A stretch of DNA of 64,000 bases from Mycobacterium sp. 3519A (GTDB taxonomy: Bacteria > Actinomycetota > Actinomycetes > Mycobacteriales > Mycobacteriaceae): assembly GCF_900240945.1 (NCBI RefSeq), contig NZ_OESG01000014.1:2758734-2822733 (forward strand), written 5' to 3'. Positions 17,450-26,745 of the stretch are shown here, piece by piece (the first letter of the stretch is position 1; each line of letters opens with the position of its first letter). The notes below the pieces were generated by a model that did not search any database, had not been told where the DNA came from, and saw nothing but the letters and a program-made list of their open reading frames with translations. Made by a program: the position numbers and the translations under genes.

Positions 17450-20400
17450 ATGACCGCAGCGACGGCGTGCAGCGCATGCGGTACCGACCTGCTCAAAAAC
17501 GCCCGGTTCTGCCACGCGTGCGGGTCGTCGATCACGACACCTGACGCGGGTGCCGAGTACAAACAGGTGACCGTCCTGTTCGCCGACGTCGTTCAATCGA
17601 TGGACCTCGCGGCGGCCGTGGGCCCAGAACGGCTCCGGGAGATCGTCGGCGAGTTGGCTCGGCGGGCAACCGCGGTCGTGCAACGCTACGGCGGCACGGT
17701 CGACAAGTTCACCGGCGACGGCGTGATGGCGTTGTTCGGTGCTCCGAGAGCGCTCGAGGATCACGCCATCCGGGCCTGCTTGGCGGCGCTGGACATTCAG
17801 CGCGACGCGCGGGTCTTGGCGGCCGAGGTCGAGCACCGCGACGGCGTCGAGTTGCGACTGCGGGTCGGCCTGAATTCAGGCGAGGTGATCGCCGGTGAAA
17901 TAGATTCGGGCACAGCGACATACACCGTCATCGGCGAGCAGGTCGGCATGGCGCAACGGATGGAATCGGTGGCGCCGGCGGGTGGCGTGATGCTGAGCGA
18001 CTCGACCGCCCGGCTCGTCGAAGACGTCGCCACGCTGGGCGAACCAGAAACGATGGACATCAAGGGATTCCATGGTTCCGTCGTCGCTCGCTGCCTACTC
18101 GGCGTCGCAGCACATCGACACACGAGTCGAGTCGAACCGACCTTCGTTGGCCGCGAATGGGAACTGAATGCCCTCGGCGGAATTCTGGACCAGGCGGTCA
18201 AGGGGAAGGGAAGCGTGGTCGGCGTCGTCGGGCCCGCAGGCATCGGCAAAAGTCGCATCGTCGGCGAAGCGGTAGCGCTGGCGACCCGTCGAGGGATGGA
18301 CAGCTTCACCGCCTACTGCGAATCGCATACCAGCGAGGTGCCGTTCCACGCGGCGACGGAAGTGCTGCGTGCCGTCATCGCGCTCAACGACCTAGACAGC
18401 GCGGCGGCGCGGGGGCAGGTGCGCGCGCGGTTGTCAGACGCCGACCCTGACGATCTGCTCCTGCTCGATGACCTGTTGGGAATCGCCGATCCCGATGCCA
18501 CTGCGCCGCAGATAGATCCCGACGCACGCCGTCGCCGCCTCACGGCCATGGTCAACGCCGCGGCGTTGGCCCGTGTCACACCGGCAGTCCTGGTGATCGA
18601 GGACGTGCACTGGATCGACGAGATCAGCGAGTCGATGATCGCCGGATTTCTCGCAGTGGTTCCCAGAAGTCACTGGCTGGTGGTGATCACCTACCGACCT
18701 GAATACGACGGGGCGCTCTCCCGCACCACACGATCGCAGACCTTGGCTCTTGAACCGCTCGACGACTCGCAGATATCGGCGCTGAGTTCAGAGTTGCTTG
18801 GCGACCACCCCTCCGTCGGCGCGCTTGCGGCAACGATTTCCAAACGCGCGGCTGGCAATCCGTTCTTCGCCGAGGAGATCGTGCGTGACTTGGTCGAGCG
18901 TGGCGTGCTGACGGGCGCCCGGGGTGCCTACGTGTGTGAGGATCCCGCCACTGAAGTCAGCGTGCCCGGAACGCTGCAGGCGACCATTGCCGCGCGCATC
19001 GATCGGCTCAGCCTGATGGCCAAGCGGACACTCAGCGCAGCGGCGGTCATCGGGTCTCGATTCGGCGTCGAGTTGCTCACGGCCCTGCAGCAGGTCGATC
19101 CGTCGCTCGATGAGCTACTCGCGGCGGAACTGGTCGATCAAGTGACGTTCACGACGCGGCCGGAGTACGCCTTCCGGCATCCGCTGATCCGCGCCGTGGC
19201 TTACGAGTCACAGCTGAAATCCGATCGCGCCCAGTTGCATCGGCGACTGGCCGGCATGATCGGCTCGGACGACCAGAACGCGGCGCTGATCGCCGAACAC
19301 CTCGAGGCGGCGGGCGATCTGGTCGACGCGTATCAGTACCACATGCGAGCGGGTACGTGGCTGGCCAATCGCGACTATCCAGCGGCCAGGGCGGCCTGGC
19401 AGCGAGCACGGCAGGTGGCCGACCGGTTGCCCGCCGATCACCCGAACCGGATGGCGATGCGGATCGGCCCCCGCACTCTGTTGTGCGGCAGCGCGTACCG
19501 CACCGCCGCGGGCATCGCCGACGTTGGCTTCGACGAGTTGCGCGATCTCTGCACCGCTGCGGGTGACAAGTCGGCGCTGGCCGTTGGCATGGCGGGCCTG
19601 GTGTCGGTCTACGTGTTACGCAACCGAATCCGTGAGGCCTCGCAGCTGGCATCCGAGTACATGGGCCTCGTCGAATCGCTGGATGATCCCGTGCTCACCG
19701 TTGGACTGTCCTTCTCGGGCATCATCGCCAAGATCCAGCGGGGCGAAATGGGTGATGTGCTCCGGTGGTCGCAACGAGTGATCGACCTCGCCGCGGGCGA
19801 TCCGGAGATGGGCAATCTCTTCGTCGCATCGCCACTTTCCGCGGCACTCGCCTTTCGTGGCACCGCTTGCTTTTCGTTGGGCCAGCCGGGGTGGCGGGAG
19901 GACTTCGAACGCGCGGTGAGGATGGCCCGGTCGACGGACCTGAGCGCCCAAGCGGTCGTTTTCGCCTTCAGCTACGGCCTCGCGATTCCGCGCGGTGTGC
20001 TGCTGGCCGACGTCAAGGCGGTGCAGGAAATCGAGGAGGCGTTACAGATCGCTGAGCGAGCCAGCGACGAGGTCACATTCGTGCTACTGCGCTTCGCGCT
20101 GTGTGTTGCATTGATGCACCGCGACGGAGCCGACGACCGCCAGCGCGGCGTGGACATGCTGATCGAACTCCGCAGGGACTGTGTATCCCACTCCTACGCA
20201 ATCAATCTGATTCCGGGTATCGACGCGCTACTCGGGCGCGAAATGGCACTTCGGGGGGATGTCGGCGCTGGGGTGGCGCAACTGCGGGCGGTCACAAATG
20301 ACGTGTACACCGCCGAGTACTTCTGGCCGTTTGTGCTCACGACAGCTTTGCTGGTGGAGACGCTACTGGAGCGGGGCACCAATGATGACCTGGTTGAGGC

Positions 20401-20605
20401 AGAGGCCGCGATCGCTCGGATGGCGGCGCTGCCCAGCCATATCGATCCGGTAGGACGCGAGATCTCGTTGTTGCGGTTGCGTGCCCTCGTTGCTCGTGCC
20501 CGAGGCGACGAATCGACCTACCGCGAGCACCGCGACCGTTACCTCGCCATGTCGACATCGCTTGGCTTCGAGGGCCACATCGCCATGGCCACGCAAATGG
20601 CGTGA
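17450..20605 (+). CDS. zinc-ribbon + class III nucleotide cyclase + AAA ATPase + TPR-like signalling protein
   Basis: This 1051-residue protein starts at ATG 17450 after GGGGAGG. A zinc ribbon uses Cys7, Cys10, Cys21 and Cys24. A class III cyclase homology domain (about 36-215) has metal Asp in VLFADVVQSMD, then KFTGDGVMALFG and RVGLNSGEVIAGE. The usual Asn of the VNxAxR motif reads Gly (GEQVGMAQRMES), so catalysis may be weak. From about 227 (VGREWEL) runs an AAA/STAND ATPase with Walker A GPAGIGKSR, Walker B LVIEDVHWID and sensor GNPFFAEEI. The C-terminal ~500 residues are helical repeats. Proteins of this build are multiplied in mycobacteria, usually without known signal or output. It ends exactly where the convergent LuxR gene ends. 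Confidence 0.83.
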   Translation: MTAATACSACGTDLLKNARFCHACGSSITTPDAGAEYKQVTVLFADVVQSMDLAAAVGPERLREIVGELARRATAVVQRYGGTVDKFTGDGVMALFGAPRALEDHAIRACLAALDIQRDARVLAAEVEHRDGVELRLRVGLNSGEVIAGEIDSGTATYTVIGEQVGMAQRMESVAPAGGVMLSDSTARLVEDVATLGEPETMDIKGFHGSVVARCLLGVAAHRHTSRVEPTFVGREWELNALGGILDQAVKGKGSVVGVVGPAGIGKSRIVGEAVALATRRGMDSFTAYCESHTSEVPFHAATEVLRAVIALNDLDSAAARGQVRARLSDADPDDLLLLDDLLGIADPDATAPQIDPDARRRRLTAMVNAAALARVTPAVLVIEDVHWIDEISESMIAGFLAVVPRSHWLVVITYRPEYDGALSRTTRSQTLALEPLDDSQISALSSELLGDHPSVGALAATISKRAAGNPFFAEEIVRDLVERGVLTGARGAYVCEDPATEVSVPGTLQATIAARIDRLSLMAKRTLSAAAVIGSRFGVELLTALQQVDPSLDELLAAELVDQVTFTTRPEYAFRHPLIRAVAYESQLKSDRAQLHRRLAGMIGSDDQNAALIAEHLEAAGDLVDAYQYHMRAGTWLANRDYPAARAAWQRARQVADRLPADHPNRMAMRIGPRTLLCGSAYRTAAGIADVGFDELRDLCTAAGDKSALAVGMAGLVSVYVLRNRIREASQLASEYMGLVESLDDPVLTVGLSFSGIIAKIQRGEMGDVLRWSQRVIDLAAGDPEMGNLFVASPLSAALAFRGTACFSLGQPGWREDFERAVRMARSTDLSAQAVVFAFSYGLAIPRGVLLADVKAVQEIEEALQIAERASDEVTFVLLRFALCVALMHRDGADDRQRGVDMLIELRRDCVSHSYAINLIPGIDALLGREMALRGDVGAGVAQLRAVTNDVYTAEYFWPFVLTTALLVETLLERGTNDDLVEAEAAIARMAALPSHIDPVGREISLLRLRALVARARGDESTYREHRDRYLAMSTSLGFEGHIAMATQMA

Positions 20606-23212
20606 CTACCGGTCGGGGAACACCATCTTGACGAGCTCGTCGCGGGTCGCCGCGCCGGTTTTCATCATCGCCCGGTAGATGTGGCCTTCCACGGTGCGCG
20701 CAGAGACGCACAACCGCTCGGCCACCTCCTTCGTCGAATATCCGGAGCCGAGCAGTCGCACGATCTCCCGTTCACGTCCCGTCAGCGGCAGCGGCTCGCT
20801 GACCTCACGCAGTGCCGGCGTACTGATGCCGCCGCACCGCCGTGCCAATGCCTCGGCCCGCGCCGAACAGCCAAGTGCCGATCCGCGCAGTTCGCCTTGG
20901 CGGAAGGCGATGCAGGCGTGCGCGGCGGCGTCCACCGCCGCGACGAGGTCGCCGGCTTTCTCGAATTCCTCTGAGATAACCGATAATTCGGCGGCATCAG
21001 CCGTTGCCAGCGCCGATGCGAACCGGGCGGCCAGCGGGGCCCGCGGCCCTTCGACCATCGAGGCCAGCTCGGCCAGTCGGCTGGCGGCTGACGCGTCGCC
21101 GAACTGCACCGCGGTCTGCAGGCACATCACTTCGGCACCGAATTGGTCCTTCGCCTTCGCCTTTTCCGCGGCCGACAGCACGGTGGTGACCGCCTCGGTC
21201 AGCGCGCCCTGGCCCGCCGCCAGCCATGCCCGCGCCAGGCTCTGCTCGTAGTCCAGCTTGCGGAACGGGCGACGAATCTTGGCGAGCGAATCCAGCACAG
21301 CGGCCGCCTGATCGGTGGCCCCACGCATGGCCAGTGCGGTCGCATAGGGGACGTGGTAGCGGTACCCCCAACCCATCTCGTTCCCGGATGCGGACAGCGC
21401 AGGCGCCGCGGTCCCCAACAAGGTGCACGCCTCGTCCAATTGGCCCGCGAACAGTGCGGCGCGACCGGCGATCGCCGTGCCCACGAGTTGCGCCGCACCC
21501 GGCAGCTCGGCGCCCTGCTCGCGGACCCGTTGCGCCACCGCAAGTCCCTGCGTGAACTCGCCGGTCAACAGCAGAGCGCTCACGTGCGCGTCGGCGATGT
21601 TGAACCGCATCTGCGGCGAGTCGAAAAAGCGTGCGGCCAAGGCGTAGCCGGTGTCCGCGACGGCCGCCGCTTCGGCAGCCTTTCCGGTGTCGGCAAGCAC
21701 CACCGCGAGCGCCCACGCCGTCTCGGCGCCCGCGACCGCCGGGAGGTTCTCCAGCAGAAGGTTTTTCGACGCTGCGATCGCTTCCTGTGGTTGATCGAGA
21801 GCAAACCAGTACACGGTGAGGAAGGCGTCGATCCACAGCCGAGGGCACGCACCGTGCGCGGCGTCGTCGATGATCTGTTTCGCGCGCGTGGCATCGCCGA
21901 CCGCCCACAGCATGTTCAGGGCGCGCATGTAGGCGAGTCGACCGCGGTCGTCGTCAGTCAGCTCCAACCCAGTCAACTCCGCCAACACGGCCTCGGCCTC
22001 AGCGCCGGCCGGGAACCACGACAACGCATGCGCGCGAAGGAAATACGCCCGCGGAGAGCCGCCGGCGCGGATCGCAGCCTTGGCCAACCGGTCGGCCAAC
22101 CGAAGATCCCCAACCCAGACCGCGCCGCCAGCCGCCTTCAGCAACAGCTCGGTGTCGGGCGTCAGATCGGAGTCGAGAATCAGCGAGGCCCGGCGCACGA
22201 CCATGCTCATCTCGTCGCTGCCCGGTGTCGCCGCCAGTTCCGCCGCGACCCGTCCGCGCAGTCGTCGCAACCTGGTCTCCGGTGAGCGGGCCCGTCGCAC
22301 CTCACCGTAGAGCGGGTGAGCCAGCCGCACCTCCAGCTCGTCGTCGAGTTCGTCGACCGTGATCAGGCCGCGAACGTGTGCCTCCTCGATCGCATCGGGA
22401 TCCGCGATCCGCCGCAGCGTCGACATCCCCAGCGGTTCTCCGACCGCCAGCGCGTCGACGACCTCACCGACGGTGTGCGACAGCCCGCTGAAGCGGGACT
22501 CGATCAACTCGACGAGGCCCCTTGGCATACAGGGCTCGCCGATCCACTGCCAGAAGCCGCTCTGCTGCGTGATCCGGCCGTCGGCGATCTCCTGCTCGAC
22601 GATGTTGCGCAAATACAGCGCATTGCCGCGGGTCAGCTTCCACAGCCTGGTCGCCGCGTCGGGATCTACCGGTCCGCCGAGCGCTTCGGCCAGCAATTGG
22701 TTGATGTCGTCAGCCGAAAGGGGCTGCAAGTCCAGGCGGTCGAACTGGCCGCCCCGCCATATCTCGTAGATCTCGGTGGGGACGCGTTCACCCTCCCGGA
22801 CCGTGAGCACCACCTTGGCGGCGTCGCGCTGCACGATCTGTTGCAGGACGAAGGTCGACAGTTCGTCGAGCAAATGGACGTCGTCGACGCCCAGGACGAC
22901 CTTGGTGCCCGCCGGCGCGGCCGTCACCGAGTCGATGACGCTGCGCACCAGTTGGAGCCGGTCGTTGGAGGCCGAACCGGTCCACGGCGCGAACGCACCG
23001 AGCGGCAGTTTGCGCGCCGACATCGTGCCGACCGCCCAGCGTGGCTCAAACCCCTGCGCCGCGATCGACGCCAGCCCCTCGCGCACGATGCGGCTTTTGC
23101 CCACACCTGCGGGCCCGCTGACCAAAATGCCCGCCAGGCCTGGATCCGTCACGGCCGCCACGATGGTCTGCATCTCCTCGGAGCGGCCGATCAATGGCCA
23201 CTTCAACCGCAC
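20606..23212 (-). CDS. LuxR-type STAND ATPase transcriptional regulator
   Basis: This 868-residue protein starts at GTG 23212. The N-terminal AAA domain has Walker A SGPAGVGKSRIV (about 33-44) and Walker B VVLGVDDVHLLDEL (about 105-118), followed by a winged-helix and a long helical-repeat arm (about 290-790). The C-terminal LuxR helix-turn-helix is LTGREREIVRLLGSGYSTKE through VAERLCVSARTVEGHIYRAM (about 805-850). Such large LuxR (LAL) regulators bind ATP, oligomerise on an inducer and activate transcription. Targets are unknown; the neighbours are the convergent cyclase-ATPase with zero spacing and tap downstream, 54 bp from the tap stop. Confidence 0.87.
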   Translation of the reverse strand: MRLKWPLIGRSEEMQTIVAAVTDPGLAGILVSGPAGVGKSRIVREGLASIAAQGFEPRWAVGTMSARKLPLGAFAPWTGSASNDRLQLVRSVIDSVTAAPAGTKVVLGVDDVHLLDELSTFVLQQIVQRDAAKVVLTVREGERVPTEIYEIWRGGQFDRLDLQPLSADDINQLLAEALGGPVDPDAATRLWKLTRGNALYLRNIVEQEIADGRITQQSGFWQWIGEPCMPRGLVELIESRFSGLSHTVGEVVDALAVGEPLGMSTLRRIADPDAIEEAHVRGLITVDELDDELEVRLAHPLYGEVRRARSPETRLRRLRGRVAAELAATPGSDEMSMVVRRASLILDSDLTPDTELLLKAAGGAVWVGDLRLADRLAKAAIRAGGSPRAYFLRAHALSWFPAGAEAEAVLAELTGLELTDDDRGRLAYMRALNMLWAVGDATRAKQIIDDAAHGACPRLWIDAFLTVYWFALDQPQEAIAASKNLLLENLPAVAGAETAWALAVVLADTGKAAEAAAVADTGYALAARFFDSPQMRFNIADAHVSALLLTGEFTQGLAVAQRVREQGAELPGAAQLVGTAIAGRAALFAGQLDEACTLLGTAAPALSASGNEMGWGYRYHVPYATALAMRGATDQAAAVLDSLAKIRRPFRKLDYEQSLARAWLAAGQGALTEAVTTVLSAAEKAKAKDQFGAEVMCLQTAVQFGDASAASRLAELASMVEGPRAPLAARFASALATADAAELSVISEEFEKAGDLVAAVDAAAHACIAFRQGELRGSALGCSARAEALARRCGGISTPALREVSEPLPLTGREREIVRLLGSGYSTKEVAERLCVSARTVEGHIYRAMMKTGAATRDELVKMVFPDR

Positions 23213-23266
23213 ATCAAGAGCCTAAAACGCCGACCGAGCCCCGCACCGCAAACACGACGATCCGAT

Positions 23267-24493
23267 CTACTCCGGTTGCCGGTCCAGCTCCCGCAACGCA
23301 GGCATGACGATCGCGGCCAGCCCGAGCACCAGCATCGGCAGCGACAACGCCAGGAACGTGGCATGCAGGCCTGCCGCGTCGGCCAGCGGACCTGCGACGA
23401 TCAGGCCCAACGGCCCCGCGGCGTAGGCCAGCGAGCCCATCACGCCGACCACCCGGCCCCGCAGATGCTGGGGTGCGCGGGTCTGCATGACGTAGTTGTA
23501 GATCGGCGCGATCGGCCCGTACACCAACCCGACCACCGCACACAGCACCAGGATCACCGGCAGCGGCGGCAGGAACGCGATGATCGTCATCGCCACGCCC
23601 AGCGTCAGGACCGCGGTCAACATCACGGTCCGCCTGCGCGAGTACTTCGACAGCACCGCATAGCCCAGCGCGCCGACCAGACCGCCGATGCTCAACGCCA
23701 TCAGCACCCACCCCAGTTGCGCCGGTTCGTTGCGATCGGTGAAGTACTTCGGGAAGAGAACCGACTCCATCGGCATGTACAGCCCGGTGGCGGTCAGGTC
23801 GACGATGGCCAGCGTGCGCAGCACCTTGTTGTGCCACACGAACTTCAAACCCTCGACGATGCCTGCCCACACCCCTTCCGGCAGCGCCGCACGGTCCGGC
23901 TTGCCTGCGCCCTCCAACCGCAGGCCGGCGATCGCCGCGATCGACAGCACGAACGCCGCCGCGGTGACCCACATGGTGTTGACGCCGCCCAGTGTGGCGA
24001 TCAGCAGGCCGCCGATACCGGGCCCGACGATGTAGGCCAGGTTGAAGATCGCTTCGTAGACGCTGTTGGCGTGGTCCAACGTCCACCCGGCGCGGGCGGA
24101 CGCCTCGGGCAGCATCGTCTCGCGCGCCGTCATCCCGGCCGGGTCGAATAGTGCGCCGAGCGCCGCCAGCGTGGCCAGCACCCCGACGTTGATCACATTC
24201 GCCCCGAACGTCAGCGCCAGCACCGGCACCGCCGCGACCGACATCGCCGAGAGGGCATCGGAGATCATCGACACCCGCCTGCGGCCGAGATAGTCGACGG
24301 CGGCACCGGCGATCAGCGTCGCGGCCAGCAGCGGCAGCGTGCCCGCCATCGCCACGATCGATGCGCTCAGCGCGGAACCGTTGCGCTGCAACACAAGCCA
24401 GGGGAACGCCACGATCGAGATACCGTTTCCGGCGCCGGCCATCAGCGCGGCGAACAGAATGACGAACAGGGGGCCGCGCTTGCCGGTCATCAT
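23267..24493 (-). CDS. tap: multidrug efflux pump Tap
   Basis: This 408-residue MFS protein has about 12 helices and closely matches M. tuberculosis Tap (Rv1258c) as I remember it: [20 protein letters not shown] at the start, [22 protein letters not shown] loop, [53 protein letters not shown]. Tap exports tetracycline and aminoglycosides by the proton gradient and contributes to intrinsic resistance. A start at ATG 24493 or 24490 is equally possible. In the 73-bp gap to udgB a TAGATT -10-like hexamer is present, but not the AT-rich stretch expected of WhiB7-dependent promoters, so WhiB7 control is not supported here. Confidence 0.9.
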   Translation of the reverse strand: MMTGKRGPLFVILFAALMAGAGNGISIVAFPWLVLQRNGSALSASIVAMAGTLPLLAATLIAGAAVDYLGRRRVSMISDALSAMSVAAVPVLALTFGANVINVGVLATLAALGALFDPAGMTARETMLPEASARAGWTLDHANSVYEAIFNLAYIVGPGIGGLLIATLGGVNTMWVTAAAFVLSIAAIAGLRLEGAGKPDRAALPEGVWAGIVEGLKFVWHNKVLRTLAIVDLTATGLYMPMESVLFPKYFTDRNEPAQLGWVLMALSIGGLVGALGYAVLSKYSRRRTVMLTAVLTLGVAMTIIAFLPPLPVILVLCAVVGLVYGPIAPIYNYVMQTRAPQHLRGRVVGVMGSLAYAAGPLGLIVAGPLADAAGLHATFLALSLPMLVLGLAAIVMPALRELDRQPE

Positions 24494-24566
24494 GGGTTAT
24501 CGCCGCGAATCTAACAGCGACCCAGCCCGCCCCGCGTCGATTCCGGTCTGCGTGCACAGTGGTGGG

Positions 24567-25385
24567 GTGAAACTGGCCCATCCGCGTACCGGCGCGCTGT
24601 TCGATTCGCCTGTCCCTCCCGGCGCTGGCTGGCCCGGTGATCCCGCCACCGCCCGCACCGCAGTGGCGCGCACGCAGGCGCAGGTCGTGTCGATGGCGGC
24701 CGCGGTCAGGACCGTCGATGAGCTGGACGCGGAGATCTCGGTGTGCCGCGCCTGCCCGCGCCTGGTCGAGTGGCGCGAAGAGGTGGCCGTCGTCAAGCGC
24801 AAGTCGTTCGCCGACCAGCCGTACTGGGGTCGCCCGATTCCGGGTTGGGGGTCGTCGCGGCCACGCATATTGATCACCGGCCTGGCGCCTGCCGCGCACG
24901 GCGGCAACCGCACCGGCAGGGTGTTCACCGGTGACAGGTCGGGTGACTTCCTGTTCGCGGCACTGCATCGGGCAGGTCTGGCGAATCAGGCCGAAAGCGT
25001 CGATGCTGCAGATGGGTTGATGCTCAACGACACTCGGGTGGCTGCTGCGGTGCGATGCGCCCCGCCGGGCAATGCGCCGACGCCTGCCGAACGCGTGACG
25101 TGCGCACCCTGGCTGGACGCCGAGTGGCGGTTGATCGGCTCCGAGGTGCGGGTGATCATCGCGCTCGGCGGTTTCGGTTGGCGGGCCGCGCTGCAGATGG
25201 TGGGCGGCGCGCCGACACCGGCGCCGAAGTTCGGGCACGGCGCGACGGCCACGCTCGGTGAGGTGACGCTGATCGGCTGCTACCACCCGAGTCAGCAGAA
25301 CACGTTCACCGGCAGGCTGACCCCGCAGATGCTCGACGACATCTTCGCGCTGGCCCGGGAACGAGCAGCGCAACGGAGGCGTTGA
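24567..25385 (+). CDS. udgB: family 5 uracil-DNA glycosylase UdgB
   Basis: This 272-residue protein starts at GTG 24567 ([19 protein letters not shown]). A Cys pair (VCRACPRL, about 64-71) with later Cys residues ([18 protein letters not shown]) supplies the four ligands of the 4Fe-4S cluster typical of family 4/5 UDGs. The catalytic region shows [20 protein letters not shown] and [11 protein letters not shown], and the second motif is [16 protein letters not shown]. UdgB removes uracil, hypoxanthine and ethenocytosine from double-stranded DNA. It matches Rv1259 by position, next to tap. It is followed 1 bp later by the flavin oxidoreductase start, so the two are one operon. Confidence 0.9.
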   Translation: MKLAHPRTGALFDSPVPPGAGWPGDPATARTAVARTQAQVVSMAAAVRTVDELDAEISVCRACPRLVEWREEVAVVKRKSFADQPYWGRPIPGWGSSRPRILITGLAPAAHGGNRTGRVFTGDRSGDFLFAALHRAGLANQAESVDAADGLMLNDTRVAAAVRCAPPGNAPTPAERVTCAPWLDAEWRLIGSEVRVIIALGGFGWRAALQMVGGAPTPAPKFGHGATATLGEVTLIGCYHPSQQNTFTGRLTPQMLDDIFALARERAAQRRR

Positions 25386-25386
25386 G

Positions 25387-26442
25387 ATGTCCATGCGACT
25401 TTCCGTTCTCGACCTGGTGCCGGTGCGCACAGACCAGACGACGTCCGATGCCCTGGCTGCGACCACGCACCTCGCACAGACGGCCGACCGCCTCGGTTAC
25501 ACCCGCTACTGGATCGCCGAACACCACAACATGCCTGCGGTGGCCGCCACCAGCCCACCGGTGCTGATCGCGCACCTGGCCGCGCAGACGTCGCAGCTGC
25601 GACTCGGGTCGGGCGGGGTGATGCTGCCCAACCATGCGCCGCTGGCCGTCGCGGAGCAGTTCGCCCTGCTCGAGGCGGCCCACCCCGGGCGCATCGACCT
25701 CGGGATCGGCAGGGCGCCGGGCTCCGATCCGGTCACGTCGCTGGCGCTGCGCGGCGCGGCGGGCCGCGACGACAGGGACATCGAGGCGTTCCCGCAGTAT
25801 CTCGACGACGTGGTCGCGCTGATGGGCACCCGCGGCGTGCGGGTGCCGCTACCGCGGGACCTGATGCGCGAGAACTACATCCTCAAGGCGACACCGGCGG
25901 CGGCCTCAGAACCGAAGCTGTGGCTGCTTGGCTCGTCGATGTACTCCGCGCACCTGGCCGCGGCCAAGGGCCTGCCGTATGTGTTCGCACATCACTTCTC
26001 GGGGCAGGGCACCGCCGAGGCGTTGGAGGTCTACCGGTCGGAGTTCCGGCCGAGCGACCTGGCGCCCGAACCGCTGACATTCCTGACCGTCAACGCGGTG
26101 GTGGCCGAAACCCGGGACGAGGCAATGGCTTTGCTGCTGCCGAATCTGCAGATGATGGGCAGGCTGCGGACGGGTCAACCGCTCGGCGCGCTGGATCTGG
26201 TGGAGGACGCGCAGCGTCAGGTGATGACGCCGCAGGCACAGCGCGTGGTCGAGGGCGCGCTGCAGCGCGCGGTCGTTGGCACTCCGACGGAGGCGGCCGA
26301 GCAGGTGCGCGCGCTGGCTGAGCAGTTCGACGTCGACGAGGTGATGGTCAACCCGGTCGCGTCGGCGCACCGCGGGACGGATCCCGCGACGGCGCCGGCG
26401 CGCGACGTCACTCTCGAGCTGCTGGCCAAGGAGTTGTTCTGA
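25387..26442 (+). CDS. LLM-class flavin-dependent (luciferase-like) oxidoreductase
   Basis: This 351-residue single-domain protein has a bacterial luciferase-like barrel: YWIAEHHNMPAVAATSPPV (about 39-57), RLGSGGVMLPNHAPLAVAEQ (about 74-93), IDLGIGRAPGSDP (about 106-118), AHHFSGQGT (about 200). It fits the MsnO8/YhbW-type LLM subgroup using FMN or F420. ATG 25387 has GGAGG 9 nt upstream and directly follows the udgB stop. Substrate unknown. A strong hairpin 33 bp after the stop probably ends the operon. Confidence 0.83.
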   Translation: MSMRLSVLDLVPVRTDQTTSDALAATTHLAQTADRLGYTRYWIAEHHNMPAVAATSPPVLIAHLAAQTSQLRLGSGGVMLPNHAPLAVAEQFALLEAAHPGRIDLGIGRAPGSDPVTSLALRGAAGRDDRDIEAFPQYLDDVVALMGTRGVRVPLPRDLMRENYILKATPAAASEPKLWLLGSSMYSAHLAAAKGLPYVFAHHFSGQGTAEALEVYRSEFRPSDLAPEPLTFLTVNAVVAETRDEAMALLLPNLQMMGRLRTGQPLGALDLVEDAQRQVMTPQAQRVVEGALQRAVVGTPTEAAEQVRALAEQFDVDEVMVNPVASAHRGTDPATAPARDVTLELLAKELF

Positions 26443-26474
26443 TATGGCGTGGTGATTGTCAATATGGGCAGGGT

Positions 26475-26512
26475 GAAGCGGCGGCCGCGACCGTCGCCGC
26501 GGCCGCCGCTTC
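26475..26512 (+). terminator. strong GC hairpin downstream of the udgB operon
   Basis: Perfect 15-bp stem GAAGCGGCGGCCGCG / CGCGGCCGCCGCTTC with an 8-nt loop. It has no clear U-run, as is usual in mycobacteria. It could also protect the insertion-sequence side from read-through. Confidence 0.6.
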
Positions 26513-26745
26513 GTTGACCAGATGAGTGTGTCGGTGGTGTCGAGCGTGTCGTGTCGACGCGTTGTCAGTCTGATATGCGCGGGTTGGTTACCGCAGGATC
26601 GGGACTTCGAGTCGGAGTTGGCCGCCATCTAGGGTCGAGCGTGATCATGTTGCTGGGCAACGCAATTGCTCATAGAACAGACGCGGATCACTCCGAGACG
26701 CTTGCCGTCACCGGCCGAGTTCGTCATCTGGACGCCGTGGGCTGG
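26513..26745 (-). ncRNA. candidate IS110 bridge-RNA region (non-coding transposase flank)
   Basis: These ~230 bp between the hairpin and the transposase stop carry no convincing gene. They contain nested complementarity: GTGATC (26641-26646) with GATCAC (26686-26691) enclosing a perfect stem GTTGC-TGG-GCAAC (26649-26661). IS110/IS1111 elements are known to encode a bridge RNA in one non-coding end; here the other flank is only ~100 bp, so this longer 3' flank is the better candidate (IS1111-like layout). Exact RNA ends cannot be read. Confidence 0.35.

Noticed and set aside
24494..24566. WhiB7-type promoter for tap
   Set aside because: No AT-rich stretch upstream of a -35; the short gap has only a weak -10-like TAGATT.
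26443..26745. Small gene downstream of the flavin oxidoreductase
   Set aside because: Short frames here lack start signals and codon bias; stem-rich content fits a non-coding IS end better.
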